Positions 45,442-55,584 of a stretch of 64,000 bases of DNA are shown piece by piece (the stretch's first letter is position 1; every line of letters starts with the position of its first letter). Location: positions 1 to 64,000 of the forward strand of contig CAYTZN010000006.1 of assembly GCA_964442495.1 (NCBI GenBank). The letters are read 5' to 3'. This DNA comes from CAYTZN01 sp964442495 (GTDB taxonomy: Bacteria > Pseudomonadota > Gammaproteobacteria > Legionellales > Legionellaceae). The position numbers and the translations under genes were made by a program. The notes below the pieces were generated by a model. That model was not told the origin of the DNA, searched no databases, and saw only the letters and a program-made list of their open reading frames with translations.

Positions 45442-46233
45442 CTATTCGGTAAGCTTATCTACCACACTCATGATTAATGTAGCCGTAGCTTCAGGATACT
45501 CCATGGGAAACATGTGTGTCCCAATGGTTTTGAAGTTTACGATACCGAACTGCTTTTTCATATAGCGCAAATCAAGCTTATCTAGGACGTTACTGTCACT
45601 TCCATAAATAACCCCAGCTGGAACATGTAATTTACCCTCATATTTATAAAGAATGTGAGGAATCGTACGATAAATTTGATATTCAACAAAAGGATCAAAT
45701 CGAAGCGAATAGCTACCATTGCCGTCTTTTTGCAAACCATAATCAATATAATCGTTTAAACAAACTTCAGTAAAAGTTTGAAATAATCGACGACTTTTTA
45801 AATAAGAGACTACTTCTTCACGGCTCGGCCAATTTGTGCGCCTAGCACGTGTTTGAAACGCAGGCGTTAGCCTATCTATCATGCCCATTTTCTTCGAAAG
45901 ATGTACAACATTAGACTTTAATCGACCAATTAAAGGAGAGTCCAACAAAATAACTGTTTTAAATAAGGAGGGTTCTATAATGGCTGCTAATAAACTTAAA
46001 ACGCCTCCCAGAGAATGTCCAACAGCAATCACAGGTTTAGATGCCTGTTGTCTGATACTCACAATCACTTCATCAACCAAATGATGCCAATTATCACTCA
46101 CTGGAAATTCGTCTGTGTGCCCCACTTTATCAATGTAATAACAATCAAACCTAGGCCTTAAATGCATTAACATTTGTTGGTAACAAGGTGAGGGAAAACC
46201 ATTCCCATGGACAAAATGCAGAATTTCTTTCAC
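45442..46233 (-). CDS. Alpha/beta hydrolase
   Basis: A 263-residue serine hydrolase. The oxyanion motif HGNGFPS is near the N-terminus, the nucleophile elbow is GHSLGGVL and the catalytic His is in GTHMFPMEYPE close to the C-terminus. No signal peptide. It overlaps the DUF1189 gene upstream by four bases and precedes fadE. With a glycerol-phosphate transporter and FadE in the same operon, an esterase or lipase acting on lipid-derived substrates is plausible, but the substrate is not readable. Confidence 0.85.
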   Translation of the reverse strand: MKEILHFVHGNGFPSPCYQQMLMHLRPRFDCYYIDKVGHTDEFPVSDNWHHLVDEVIVSIRQQASKPVIAVGHSLGGVLSLLAAIIEPSLFKTVILLDSPLIGRLKSNVVHLSKKMGMIDRLTPAFQTRARRTNWPSREEVVSYLKSRRLFQTFTEVCLNDYIDYGLQKDGNGSYSLRFDPFVEYQIYRTIPHILYKYEGKLHVPAGVIYGSDSNVLDKLDLRYMKKQFGIVNFKTIGTHMFPMEYPEATATLIMSVVDKLTE

Positions 46234-47105
46234 ACACGCACCATTTTGTGGCTCTCCCGTTTAATAGAAATGAGCGCATAATTAAAATATACAGCAAGGA
46301 TCACCATATAGATAAAGCTACCACCAAAAAGCGTAATTTTTACAGCAAGCAGGGTAAAATACAAAAACACTTGAGCAGTAGATGCAACTAAAAACACACG
46401 ACACGCTTCTTTAAAAGGTAATTTGTATTTAAAAACAATGATTGAAAATAATTGTGCAATATAAGCAAGGGCTATCATAAAAAAGGCATAGGTAGACGTC
46501 CAAAAAACCGCCAATACTGGATAAATAAGAAACTCCGCCAGGTATTTTAATTTTAATACCCCACTGGAGACCACCCATTCCTTGCCCACAAAAACCCCAT
46601 TCGTATCTTTATCAAAAGATTGAGTGAAAACGCTTGGTTCCGCAGCTGGTGTTGAGCCCTTAAAAAACAATTGAAAAGGTGGGGTACGAAAATGAAGCGT
46701 CTCTTTGGTAATCAATATTGCTAATTTTGGATACTTAAGACTCATGCCAGTCACTTTACCCGTGGTGTCAATTAACGCCACCACATCGCCCTCTTTATTT
46801 TTAATGAGATATGGCATGGGTTTATCAAACACGACCTGCCCATTTTGAACATAAAGAGGCGGTAATTGTTCAAGAGGCGCTATCATTTGCTCATCAAAGT
46901 ACTGCCTAAAATCGAGAATAATGCGGATAGACGCAGGGGTTGAAGCGATAGTAATCAAGAGAAACATGTAAAGAATACCCCACCCACGCCAACGCTTTCC
47001 CACGTCCACAAATAAACGTCGTGAATAGAAAGCCATGTACAATGCCTGCCAATAATTAAAAAAAGCAGTATCGACCTGACGTAGCGCGTGATTTTTTTTA
47101 CTCAT
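46230..47105 (-). CDS. DUF1189 family membrane protein
   Basis: A 291-residue inner membrane protein: one hydrophobic helix near residues 43-62, an extracytoplasmic domain of about 120 residues (FDKPMPYLIKNKEGDVVALIDTTG), then about four helices in the C-terminal half. The FFNYWQALYMAFYSRRLFVDVGKRWRGWG N-terminus is typical of DUF1189. The function of the family is unknown. It overlaps ugpC by eight bases and the hydrolase gene by four, so it is part of the same operon. Confidence 0.8.
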   Translation of the reverse strand: MSKKNHALRQVDTAFFNYWQALYMAFYSRRLFVDVGKRWRGWGILYMFLLITIASTPASIRIILDFRQYFDEQMIAPLEQLPPLYVQNGQVVFDKPMPYLIKNKEGDVVALIDTTGKVTGMSLKYPKLAILITKETLHFRTPPFQLFFKGSTPAAEPSVFTQSFDKDTNGVFVGKEWVVSSGVLKLKYLAEFLIYPVLAVFWTSTYAFFMIALAYIAQLFSIIVFKYKLPFKEACRVFLVASTAQVFLYFTLLAVKITLFGGSFIYMVILAVYFNYALISIKRESHKMVRV

Positions 47106-48189
47106 TCCAATCCCCTATTCGCATCCCTGTTTGGTGACAAAATACATTTGCTTTTTGCATGTTTAACTCTAAATGTAATTGACTATCAGTCAGTAACGTA
47201 TCTCCCGAAACACGCACACAAACACGCAAATCGCCACGTGCCGTTATCACTTGAATCACTTTATCAGCTCCCATGTCATCGATAAACTCAACACGGGCTA
47301 AGACGCTATTTGACGTGGGCATTGTCGTTAAAAATAAATGTTCGGGACGAATACCAATCGTCACTAAATCACCACAGACCATTTGCTGCGTTAAGCGGGG
47401 CAAAGGGAAGACAACGCCGATGTTCGTTTCAATAACCCCCGCTTTTAAATCTATTTTGCCAGGCAAAAAATTCATAGGATAATGGCCGATAAAACTTGCC
47501 ACAAAGACCGATGCTGGATATTGATAAAGCACTTGAGGGGTAGCGACTTGCTCAACTCGGCCTTTGTTTAAGATAACAATTCTATCTGCCATGGTCATTG
47601 CTTCTGTTTGATCATGCGTCACATATAAACAGGTCGTTCTTAATTCTTGGTGAAGCTTTTTGATTTCGTAACGCATTTCCGTACGCAGCTTCGCATCCAG
47701 ATTAGATAAAGGCTCATCAAATAAAAAAACAGCCGGCGCACGAACAATGGCTCGCCCCATAGCAACGCGTTGACGCTGCCCACCCGAAAGTAAATGCGGT
47801 TTTCTATTTAAATAGTCGGTCAGCTGTAATAATTGTGCAACTTCTTGTACACGTTGGCGAATAGCCTGTTTTTTCATGCCTCGCATTTTTAAACCATAAG
47901 CCATGTTGTCATAAGCTGTCATGTGTGGGTAAAGTGCATAACTTTGAAAAACCATCGCTATGTCTCTAGATGCTGGTGGCGTTCTATTGATACATTTACC
48001 ATCAATAAGGATGTTTCCAGAGGTTACCCCATCAAGACCCGCGACCAATCTTAACAAGGTAGATTTTCCACACCCAGAAGGCCCCACTACAGCAACAAAC
48101 TCTCCTTTTTCAATGTGCACATTTACATTGTCCAATATGCGCTGCTTTTCATACGATTTACTAACAGCATTTATATTTACTGTAACCAT
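47098..48189 (-). CDS. ugpC: ABC transporter ATPase, sn-glycerol-3-phosphate type
   Basis: ATP-binding subunit of a CUT1-family importer, 363 residues. Walker A VGPSGCGKST, signature LSGGQRQRVAMGRA, Walker B VFLFDEPLSNLDAK and the switch His in LYVTHDQTEA are complete. A C-terminal TOBE/OB regulatory domain (about 240-363) marks the MalK/UgpC group. It begins on the last base of ugpE. The UgpC assignment depends on the permease pair. Confidence 0.9.
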   Translation of the reverse strand: MVTVNINAVSKSYEKQRILDNVNVHIEKGEFVAVVGPSGCGKSTLLRLVAGLDGVTSGNILIDGKCINRTPPASRDIAMVFQSYALYPHMTAYDNMAYGLKMRGMKKQAIRQRVQEVAQLLQLTDYLNRKPHLLSGGQRQRVAMGRAIVRAPAVFLFDEPLSNLDAKLRTEMRYEIKKLHQELRTTCLYVTHDQTEAMTMADRIVILNKGRVEQVATPQVLYQYPASVFVASFIGHYPMNFLPGKIDLKAGVIETNIGVVFPLPRLTQQMVCGDLVTIGIRPEHLFLTTMPTSNSVLARVEFIDDMGADKVIQVITARGDLRVCVRVSGDTLLTDSQLHLELNMQKANVFCHQTGMRIGDWNE

Positions 48190-49094
48190 TATTGGTGTAA
48201 TCCTTTTTCAAACCAACGCTGCAAGATAATGATCACGGCACTTGGTGGCAACAAAGCCAACAGGGCTACCGTCATGATGTAGTGCCATTGAGGAAGCTGA
48301 TCTGCCACACCAGCCAAGTAATAAATACCCATCACAATAGTTGCCATGTTGGTATCAGTGGTCATCACAAGAGGCCATAAATACTGATTCCAACCATAAA
48401 CAAACATCACAATAAACAATGCAGCCATTTGCGGCTTAGACAACGGTATTAGAATATCCAAGAAAAACCTGACAGGTCCAGCTCCATCTATCGTTGCTGC
48501 ATCAACCAGCTCTTTAGGTACGGTCTTAAAAAACTGTCGAAACAAAAATGTAGCCGTTGCCGAGGCCATCAAGGGAAGCGTCAAACCTGCAAAAGTATTT
48601 AACCATCCAAAAGATGCAACCACTTGAAACGTAGGCACAATGCGAACCTCGACAGGTAACATCATGGTAACAAAAATCAGTGCAAAACAAGATTTTTTAA
48701 AAGGAAACGCAAAATATACAAGCGCAAATGCTGACAATAATGCTAGCAATACTTTTCCTGCCGCGATTAAAAGAGCCATCAAAAAACTATTCAAAAGCAT
48801 ATGTAAAATGGGCTCTCCGCCTGTTGCAACAAATCCTTGAGTCAACACTGTTTTAATGTTTGTCCACAAGAGGGGCCCAGGAAAAATGGGCAAAGGAGCC
48901 GTCATCAGATCAACACCATCATGACTTGCAGCGACCAACGCAAGGTATAAAGGAACAAACATGACCGCCACAAAAGCACATAAAAAAAGATGCGGCAGAA
49001 GTCTTCGGCAAACTCTCGCCACGTTAGAGACTAACACCAAACCGTCGCTATAGGCATAAGATGACGGTATGGCAACAGAGGGAGGCACCTTCAT
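48189..49094 (-). CDS. ugpE: ABC transporter permease, UgpE-like
   Basis: A 301-residue membrane permease with six helices. The EAA-type loop facing the ATPase reads KELVDAATIDGAGPVRFFLDILIPLSKP. The sequence MLPVEVRIVPTFQVVASFGWLN is typical of UgpE/MalG. Its start overlaps the end of ugpA by four bases. Confidence 0.9.
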   Translation of the reverse strand: MKVPPSVAIPSSYAYSDGLVLVSNVARVCRRLLPHLFLCAFVAVMFVPLYLALVAASHDGVDLMTAPLPIFPGPLLWTNIKTVLTQGFVATGGEPILHMLLNSFLMALLIAAGKVLLALLSAFALVYFAFPFKKSCFALIFVTMMLPVEVRIVPTFQVVASFGWLNTFAGLTLPLMASATATFLFRQFFKTVPKELVDAATIDGAGPVRFFLDILIPLSKPQMAALFIVMFVYGWNQYLWPLVMTTDTNMATIVMGIYYLAGVADQLPQWHYIMTVALLALLPPSAVIIILQRWFEKGLHQ

Positions 49095-49969
49095 TCGTAA
49101 TGAACCTTTTTTTCAAGATAACGAAATTGTGCCATGGTAAACACCACAACAATTAGCATCAACAGGACCGACTGAGCCGCTGAGCTTCCAGGGTCCATAC
49201 TGATAAAACCATCTTTATATACTTTATAAACTAATGTAGTTGTACTGATTCCAGGTCCACCGTTTGTCATCACTTGGATAATGCCAAACGTGTCAAAGAA
49301 CGCATAAATTAAGTTCATTATCAATAAAAAAAATGTCGTTGGAGACAACAATGGGAAAATAACCTGCCAAAATCGACGCCAACCCGAGGCACCATCAAGA
49401 ATGGCTGCTTCAATGAGAGCCTGGGGTATCATTTTAAGAGCAGCAAAATAAAATAAAAAATTATAGCTAAACTGCTGCCAACTTGAGGTAAAGATCACAA
49501 CCATTAAGGCTTGTTTAGCATGAATAAGATAATTAAATTCGAAGCCCATCCCCTGCAGCGCCGAAGTGACCCACCCCAAGGTTGGATGGCATAAAAAACG
49601 CCACAAAATAGCTGCAACCGCTGGCGCTACCGCATAAGGCCAAAGCAGTAATGATTTATAAACTTGCTGACCACGGCGCCGATTACCTACAACAACCGCT
49701 AACAAAAGCCCAAACCCCATTGTTAAAAACGTTATGGCCATAGCAATGATAGCTGTCACCAAAAGAGCGCTACTATACTCAGGGCTCTTGAACAAATCAA
49801 AATAATTGCCTAAGCCTGCAAATTGCCAATGTAACCCAAATGCATCACTAAAAAACAACGACTGCATCAGCCCACTGCATGAGGGCCAAATAAAAAATAG
49901 CAATGTCACCAAGACCTGTGGAGCCATAAAAAAAAAGGCTATGGTCTTGTGGTGAGTATACTTAGCCAT
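49091..49969 (-). CDS. ugpA: ABC transporter permease, UgpA-like
   Basis: The second permease, 292 residues when started at Met 49969 (a TTG 22 codons upstream is less likely; E. coli UgpA has 295). Six helices and the EAA loop QALIEAAILDGASGWRRFWQVIFPLLSP are present; FFFMAPQVLVTLLFFIWPS begins helix 1. It is the first transporter gene of the operon. No periplasmic binding protein gene (ugpB) is nearby, so it must lie elsewhere. Confidence 0.9.
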   Translation of the reverse strand: MAKYTHHKTIAFFFMAPQVLVTLLFFIWPSCSGLMQSLFFSDAFGLHWQFAGLGNYFDLFKSPEYSSALLVTAIIAMAITFLTMGFGLLLAVVVGNRRRGQQVYKSLLLWPYAVAPAVAAILWRFLCHPTLGWVTSALQGMGFEFNYLIHAKQALMVVIFTSSWQQFSYNFLFYFAALKMIPQALIEAAILDGASGWRRFWQVIFPLLSPTTFFLLIMNLIYAFFDTFGIIQVMTNGGPGISTTTLVYKVYKDGFISMDPGSSAAQSVLLMLIVVVFTMAQFRYLEKKVHYE

Positions 49970-50040
49970 ATTAAACGCTTCATGCTGGGCAAGTTTGAAA
50001 GTATAACGATAAACATTGGCAAATGCACACGCCAAAAACG

Positions 50041-52173
50041 TTATAACATTGCCATTAAATTACTAATAATACGAAACCCTGCTTGTTGTTGTAACGATAA
50101 GATAGTCTCCGGGTGAAATTGTACCGCATGGATAGGCCGTGTTTTATGAGAAATAGCCATGATGACACCATCTTCACTCATCGCGGTGATGGTTAACACA
50201 TCAGGAAATTCACTTTTATTCGCATACAGCGAATGATAGCGTCCCGCCACGAAGGATTCATCAAAGCCCTTAAAAAGCCCTTTATTAGTCAACACATGAA
50301 TGTTTGAAGCTTTACCGTGCATAGGATAGTCAAGCACGTCCAATGACCCACCGAAATATTCAACAAGGCCTTGTAATCCTAAACAAACACCAAACAAGGG
50401 TATATTCTTCTCTAATACTGTAGCGATGGTTTCTTTCAGATTAAAATCATCTGGCCGCCCAGGCCCAGGTGAGAGCAAAACCAAATCGAAATGCTCTTTC
50501 TCCAAATATGCTAACGCAAATTCACGGCGAACTGTTACCACATCAGCCCCTGTCTGACGAATATAATTAGCCAAGGTATGCACAAAAGAGTCTTGATGAT
50601 CAATCAGCAATGCTTTTTTACCCACCCCCTCTTGCTTCACCGTCGAAATGACGGGGGCATGTTCATCTGGCAAGCGCAACAAATCAATAAATGCTGATGC
50701 TTTTAATCGGGTTTCTTCCTCTTCAGCCTCGGGATTTGAATCGTAAAGCAATGTAGCGCCGACACGAATTTCAGCAATGCCTTCATCAATGCGCATGGTT
50801 CTTAACACAAGGCCCGTGTTTAAAAAGCCATTAAAATTAAACCAACCCACAGCTCCCCCATACCATTTGCGGGGTGATTTTTCATGTTGCTCAATGAAGT
50901 TCATGGCCCAAAGCTTAGGAGCACCGGTAACGGTAACCACCCACATGTGTGTTAAAAAGGCATCCACGGCATCAAACTCATCGCGCAAGTGCCCTTCAAC
51001 ATGATCAACGGTGTGAATTAATCGCGAATACATTTCAATTTGACGACGCCCAATCACCTTCACACTTCCCGCTTTGCAAACACGGGATTTGTCATTCCTA
51101 TCCACGTCCGTACACATGGTAAGTTCGGACGCTTCCTTTTCAGAATCAAGCAATAATTGGATATTGCGAGCATCTTCAATGGCATCCACACCGCGTTTGA
51201 TGGTCCCAGAAATGGGGCATGTTTCTACACGAGAACCTTGCACACGCACATACATCTCAGGTGACGCCCCAACCAAATACTCCGACTCACCCAAGTTCAT
51301 GAAAAATCCATACGGAGAGGGGTTTTTAAGCCGCATGCGTCTAAAAACAACTGAAGGGCTATCAGGGCACGGTAAGTAAAATGTCTGGCTTGGCACTACT
51401 TCAAAGAGGTCACCTGAAGTAAACAGCGCTTTTGCTTTTTCAACCACTTCCGCATATTCACCTGTCGCATGATCACATTCTTGGAGCGGTTTTTTAAGGG
51501 GCCTATAAGCCTCATAAGCACCATCTCGAGGTAAGGATTGGGTTGATTTGCCCTGGTATTGAAAATCATAGCGCCTTACAAAAGCCTCTTCTTTACGATG
51601 ATTCACCACGAAAATCTCATCTGGCAAATAGAGCACCATGTCCCTTTGGGCTACAGAACGCTCCTTACACTGCCGAACATCTTCAAATTGAAAAATCAAG
51701 TCATAACCAAATGCACCATACAAGCCGAGATAAGGCTCATCATCTGCTTTAAAGAAAGCAAGCAATTCACGCAATACACTAAACACTGAGGGTTGGTGAC
51801 TTCGCTCTTCTTCGCTAAAAACCTGTTGTGTGGTTTTAACCTGTAGCCTACATGCAACGCTTGAGTAGTCTAGAATGGTTAATGCGTCTGATGCGGACAT
51901 TAAAGGCAATATCATTGCTAGTAAAATTTCGCCGCGCTGATTTAAAGCCTCGAGATGAATAGTGGGCCCGACACAGGTGATAACCAAAGGAGGATTACAA
52001 AAACCAATATCCCAACAGGTGTAGCGTCCTGGGTATTCAAAACTCGAGGCAAACAATGCGCCACGATGTGAATCCAACCTGTCTAAAAGAGGCTCAATTG
52101 CTTCTGTATACTGAAGACGCTGTTCTTCATACTCAATGTGAACACCACCCGCTGTTTTAATCTGTTGTAACAT
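50041..52173 (-). CDS. trpE: Anthranilate synthase, fused TrpE-TrpG
   Basis: Makes anthranilate from chorismate and glutamine for tryptophan synthesis. One 710-residue chain holds the chorismate-binding domain (PISGTIKRG, TMCTDVDRNDKSRVC, MWVVTVTGAPK, EIRVGATLLYDSNPEAE) and, from about residue 519, a class I glutamine amidotransferase with C597 (FGVCLGLQG) and H687/E689 (QFHPET). Such fusions occur in rhizobia, Legionella and some others. A TrpE-type leader peptide or attenuator was not seen upstream. The gene precedes ugpA by 71 bp on the same strand. Confidence 0.94.
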   Translation of the reverse strand: MLQQIKTAGGVHIEYEEQRLQYTEAIEPLLDRLDSHRGALFASSFEYPGRYTCWDIGFCNPPLVITCVGPTIHLEALNQRGEILLAMILPLMSASDALTILDYSSVACRLQVKTTQQVFSEEERSHQPSVFSVLRELLAFFKADDEPYLGLYGAFGYDLIFQFEDVRQCKERSVAQRDMVLYLPDEIFVVNHRKEEAFVRRYDFQYQGKSTQSLPRDGAYEAYRPLKKPLQECDHATGEYAEVVEKAKALFTSGDLFEVVPSQTFYLPCPDSPSVVFRRMRLKNPSPYGFFMNLGESEYLVGASPEMYVRVQGSRVETCPISGTIKRGVDAIEDARNIQLLLDSEKEASELTMCTDVDRNDKSRVCKAGSVKVIGRRQIEMYSRLIHTVDHVEGHLRDEFDAVDAFLTHMWVVTVTGAPKLWAMNFIEQHEKSPRKWYGGAVGWFNFNGFLNTGLVLRTMRIDEGIAEIRVGATLLYDSNPEAEEEETRLKASAFIDLLRLPDEHAPVISTVKQEGVGKKALLIDHQDSFVHTLANYIRQTGADVVTVRREFALAYLEKEHFDLVLLSPGPGRPDDFNLKETIATVLEKNIPLFGVCLGLQGLVEYFGGSLDVLDYPMHGKASNIHVLTNKGLFKGFDESFVAGRYHSLYANKSEFPDVLTITAMSEDGVIMAISHKTRPIHAVQFHPETILSLQQQAGFRIISNLMAML

Positions 52174-52265
52174 TTTTATGCTCTTTAATAAAAGACATCA
52201 CATTCGCGTCATTTTACTGTAAAATGCTCGCACTGCAATCTTCGAAAATTGGCTTAAAATATATC

Positions 52266-52562
52266 ATGCTAACCTCAAAGCAAGAATTTAAAAAAATTGC
52301 GGCATTAGCCTACTTAGAGGCGGATGCAAAAAGTGCCCAGCAATTGACAAGCGATGTGAGTTCCATCATGGGTTTTGTCGAGCAATTACGTGCAGTTGAG
52401 ACTACCTCGGTAACACCATTAATCCATCCGCTAGAGTTACACCAACGCTTGCGTCTCGATGAAGTACATCAAACACCCTGTATAGAACAATTAGCAGCCA
52501 TTGCCCCATCATTTACCAAGGATTTATATTTAGTCCCCAAAATCATTGAATCAGGGAAATAA
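52266..52562 (+). CDS. gatC: Asp/Glu-tRNA amidotransferase subunit C
   Basis: A 98-residue subunit that stabilises the GatCAB complex, which makes Gln-tRNA or Asn-tRNA by amidating mischarged tRNA. It starts MLTSKQEFKKIAALAYLE and includes MGFVEQLRAVETTSVTPL and LRLDEV, both typical of GatC. The start at 52266 fits homologues; the frame is open upstream without support. gatA follows after four bases. Confidence 0.93.
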   Translation: MLTSKQEFKKIAALAYLEADAKSAQQLTSDVSSIMGFVEQLRAVETTSVTPLIHPLELHQRLRLDEVHQTPCIEQLAAIAPSFTKDLYLVPKIIESGK

Positions 52563-52566
52563 ACGT

Positions 52567-54015
52567 ATGCATACCCTGTCATTAACCGCTCTAATCAAAG
52601 CACTACAACAGCGCGAATTTTCCAGCACTGAGCTCACCCAGCATTATCTTAATCGTATCGAAAAATACCAAGGGCTCAACGCCTTTATTTCAATAGATGT
52701 TAAAGGAGCCCTTTCAGCAGCAGCCCTTGCTGATAAAGCATTAAAAAAGGCTGAAGCGCCAACGTTGATGGGTATACCCATGGCTCACAAAGATATTTTT
52801 TGTACAGAAGCCATGCCAACCACGTGTGCTTCAAAAATGCTTGAACATTTTAAATCACCCTATTCAGCAACCATCGTTAAGCATTTTCAAAACGCGGGCA
52901 CTGTCCTTGTGGGTAAAACCAACATGGATGAATTTGCGATGGGGTCAACCAATGAAAACAGCTATTTCGGGCCTGTGAAAAATCCTTGGAATGTAGAATG
53001 TGTCCCAGGAGGCTCCTCTGGAGGCTCTGCCGCCGCCGTTGCTGCGAGCCTTGTCCCATTTACAACAGGTTCAGACACCGGAGGGTCTATCAGACAACCT
53101 GCCGCTTTTTGTGGTTTATCAGGATTGAAACCCACCTATGGCTTGGTCTCACGTTTTGGTATGGTGGCTTATGCCTCAAGCCTTGATCAAGCAGGTGCAT
53201 TTGCCCATAGCGCCGAAGATTTGGCCTTGATTCTGCAAACCATGGCCGGTTTTGATGAACATGACTCCACGTCTATTCAGCGTCCCCTTCCGAATTATTC
53301 TATGGCATTAAAAAAGCCTATCAAAAAATTGCGAATAGGACTGCCAGCGGGTTTTTTTCATGAAGAAGTTGATGGTGAAATAAAGGAAGCCCTCCACGCG
53401 GCTGTAACCCTGTTTGAAGCAGCAGGCGCTACTGTTGTGCCGCTTGATTTAGCCCTACAGTCCATGTGGGTGCCCTGCTACTATGTGATTGCCTCTGCTG
53501 AAGCATCATCCAACTTATCCCGCTATGATGGCGTACGCTTTGGCCACAGAGCCAGCAATGCCTCAACCCTTCAAGAATTGATCACTCGCTCCCGAACCGA
53601 AGGGTTTGGCATGGAAGTTAAACGACGAATATTGCTGGGCACTCACGTACTATCTTCGGGCTATTTTGATGACTACTATGTAAAAGCACAAAAAGTTAGG
53701 CGTCTCATTCAAGAAGAACTTCAACAAGCACTTTCTACTGTGGATATTATTTTAGGACCAACAACACCCTCCACTGCATTTAAACTTGGTGCAGCGCTTC
53801 AATACCCCACTCAACGTTATTTAGCCGATAGTTTTACAGTAGGGGCAAATCTTGCAGGGCTTCCAGCATTATCTATACCCATGGGGTTTAGTAAAGGATT
53901 GCCCATAGGCATGCATATGATAGGCCCGCATTTTAGCGAAGCTTCTCTTTTAAATATTGCCGATTATTATCAACAAGTAACGGACTGGCATCATGCTCGG
54001 CCGAATGAATTGTAA
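52567..54015 (+). CDS. gatA: Asp/Glu-tRNA amidotransferase subunit A
   Basis: The glutaminase subunit, 482 residues from the ATG at 52567. The amidase Ser-cisSer-Lys triad is K75 (MAHKDIF), S150 (VPGGSSGGS) and S174 (SDTGGSIRQPA), with the same spacing as known GatA (75 and 24 residues). Cotranscribed with gatC and gatB. Confidence 0.97.
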   Translation: MHTLSLTALIKALQQREFSSTELTQHYLNRIEKYQGLNAFISIDVKGALSAAALADKALKKAEAPTLMGIPMAHKDIFCTEAMPTTCASKMLEHFKSPYSATIVKHFQNAGTVLVGKTNMDEFAMGSTNENSYFGPVKNPWNVECVPGGSSGGSAAAVAASLVPFTTGSDTGGSIRQPAAFCGLSGLKPTYGLVSRFGMVAYASSLDQAGAFAHSAEDLALILQTMAGFDEHDSTSIQRPLPNYSMALKKPIKKLRIGLPAGFFHEEVDGEIKEALHAAVTLFEAAGATVVPLDLALQSMWVPCYYVIASAEASSNLSRYDGVRFGHRASNASTLQELITRSRTEGFGMEVKRRILLGTHVLSSGYFDDYYVKAQKVRRLIQEELQQALSTVDIILGPTTPSTAFKLGAALQYPTQRYLADSFTVGANLAGLPALSIPMGFSKGLPIGMHMIGPHFSEASLLNIADYYQQVTDWHHARPNEL

Positions 54016-54033
54016 CGCGTATAGAGGTAAAGT

Positions 54034-55476
54034 ATGACCTGGGAAACTGTCATTGGTCTTGAAGTCCATGCACAGCTAAAAACGTGCTCAAAATTATTTT
54101 CAAGCAGTGCCACTCGTTATGGCGCCCCTGCAAACTCACAAACCAGTTACATTGATGCAGGATTACCAGGCATTTTACCGGTTCTAAATCAAAAAGCCGT
54201 GCACATGGCCATACAATTTGGTTTTGCAATAAACGCGACCATCAATAACAATTCTTTTTTTGAACGAAAAAACTATTTTTACCCGGATTTACCTAAAGGT
54301 TACCAGATAAGTCAATTTCAACGCCCCATTGTCAGCGATGGATACATCAATATTGATGACCATCAGCAAACCAAAACAATTGAAATTCTTCGTGCACATT
54401 TAGAAGAAGATGCCGGTAAATCCCTTCATGAAGCCCACCCTACTGATACCGGAATCGATTTAAATCGTGCAGGTAATCCGTTGTTGGAAATTGTAACCAC
54501 CCCCTGCATTGCGTCCGCCAAAGAGGCTATTTGCTATTTAAAAACCTTGCATCAACTTTTAGTGTTTTTGGATATTTGTGATGGAAACATGCAAGAAGGC
54601 TCTTTTCGGTGCGATGTTAACATTTCACTTCGACCCAAGGGCCAAAACACCCTTGGCACACGGACAGAATTAAAAAATCTCAATTCTTTTCGATTTATTG
54701 AAAAAGCGATCCATTATGAAGAATGTAGGCATCAAGACCTGCTTGAATCAGGCCAGATTATCCTGCAAGAAACACGCCTTTATTGCCCCAAAACCAATAC
54801 AACGCAAGTGCTTCGTACAAAAGAAAATGAGAATGATTACCGCTATTTTCCAGACCCCGATTTATTACCTATTCACATTACAGCAGAAGACTTTGCCCAC
54901 CTTAAAGAAACGCTCCCAGCCCTGCCCTCAGATATTAAAAAACGCCTAGATGTTGAAGATGGTTTACCAAAAGACGACATTGATTTTTTGCTTACCTCAC
55001 GTGCTTTAATTCACTATTATGATGAAGTAAGGCAACAAAGCCATGCAAGTGCTAAAACCATTGTAAATTGGCTTAAAGGCACTTATAAAGCACTGCTTCA
55101 TGAGCAAGGGCATACCTTTGACGCACCGCCCGTGTCTTCAGCTGATCTGGCCTCGATACTAAACCGCGTGACAAACAACACCATACCCGCACAACTGGCT
55201 AAAACCATTTTCACCCAATTGGCCAACAATGACGGGGGCTCCATTGACGCGCTGATTACAGCGTCAGGCTACCAACAACAAAACAATTCAACTCTTCTAG
55301 AGAATATTATTCGTGACCTAATAGAAACGTACCCACAACAAACTGCAGAATATCGCGCAGGAAAAGACAAATTATTACCTTTTTTTGTAGGAAAGGTCAT
55401 GAAACAAACAAAAGGTCAAGGAGATCCTGCACTAGTAAATGATTTACTACGCTCGTATCTTGGGGAAAAAAAATAA
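54034..55476 (+). CDS. gatB: Asp/Glu-tRNA amidotransferase subunit B
   Basis: The tRNA-binding kinase/transamidase subunit, 480 residues. WETVIGLEVHAQLKTCSKLFS, FFERKNYFYPDLPKGYQISQF and DFNRAGNPLLEIVT-type motifs (here GIDLNRAGNPLLEI) form the active site, and the C-terminal YqeY-like domain binds the tRNA. Presence of GatCAB suggests that at least one of GlnRS or AsnRS activity is replaced by the indirect route. Confidence 0.97.
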   Translation: MTWETVIGLEVHAQLKTCSKLFSSSATRYGAPANSQTSYIDAGLPGILPVLNQKAVHMAIQFGFAINATINNNSFFERKNYFYPDLPKGYQISQFQRPIVSDGYINIDDHQQTKTIEILRAHLEEDAGKSLHEAHPTDTGIDLNRAGNPLLEIVTTPCIASAKEAICYLKTLHQLLVFLDICDGNMQEGSFRCDVNISLRPKGQNTLGTRTELKNLNSFRFIEKAIHYEECRHQDLLESGQIILQETRLYCPKTNTTQVLRTKENENDYRYFPDPDLLPIHITAEDFAHLKETLPALPSDIKKRLDVEDGLPKDDIDFLLTSRALIHYYDEVRQQSHASAKTIVNWLKGTYKALLHEQGHTFDAPPVSSADLASILNRVTNNTIPAQLAKTIFTQLANNDGGSIDALITASGYQQQNNSTLLENIIRDLIETYPQQTAEYRAGKDKLLPFFVGKVMKQTKGQGDPALVNDLLRSYLGEKK

Positions 55477-55555
55477 AAACATCTCTCTATTTTCATCTAC
55501 GAAGATTATCAACGATTGAAGGCCATATACACCTGCTTTGAATATGCGCTCAATA

Positions 55556-55584
55556 TTGACACGATCAAAAAATGATTATATAAT
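55556..55584 (+). promoter_or_regulatory. Perfect consensus sigma-70 promoter
   Basis: TTGACA (55556-55561), exactly 17 bp, then TATAAT (55579-55584). The -10 lies inside a 16-bp perfect palindrome (ATGATTATATAATCAT, 55572-55587). Transcription would begin near 55591, 26 nt before the ATG of the 563-residue protein. Confidence 0.85.
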
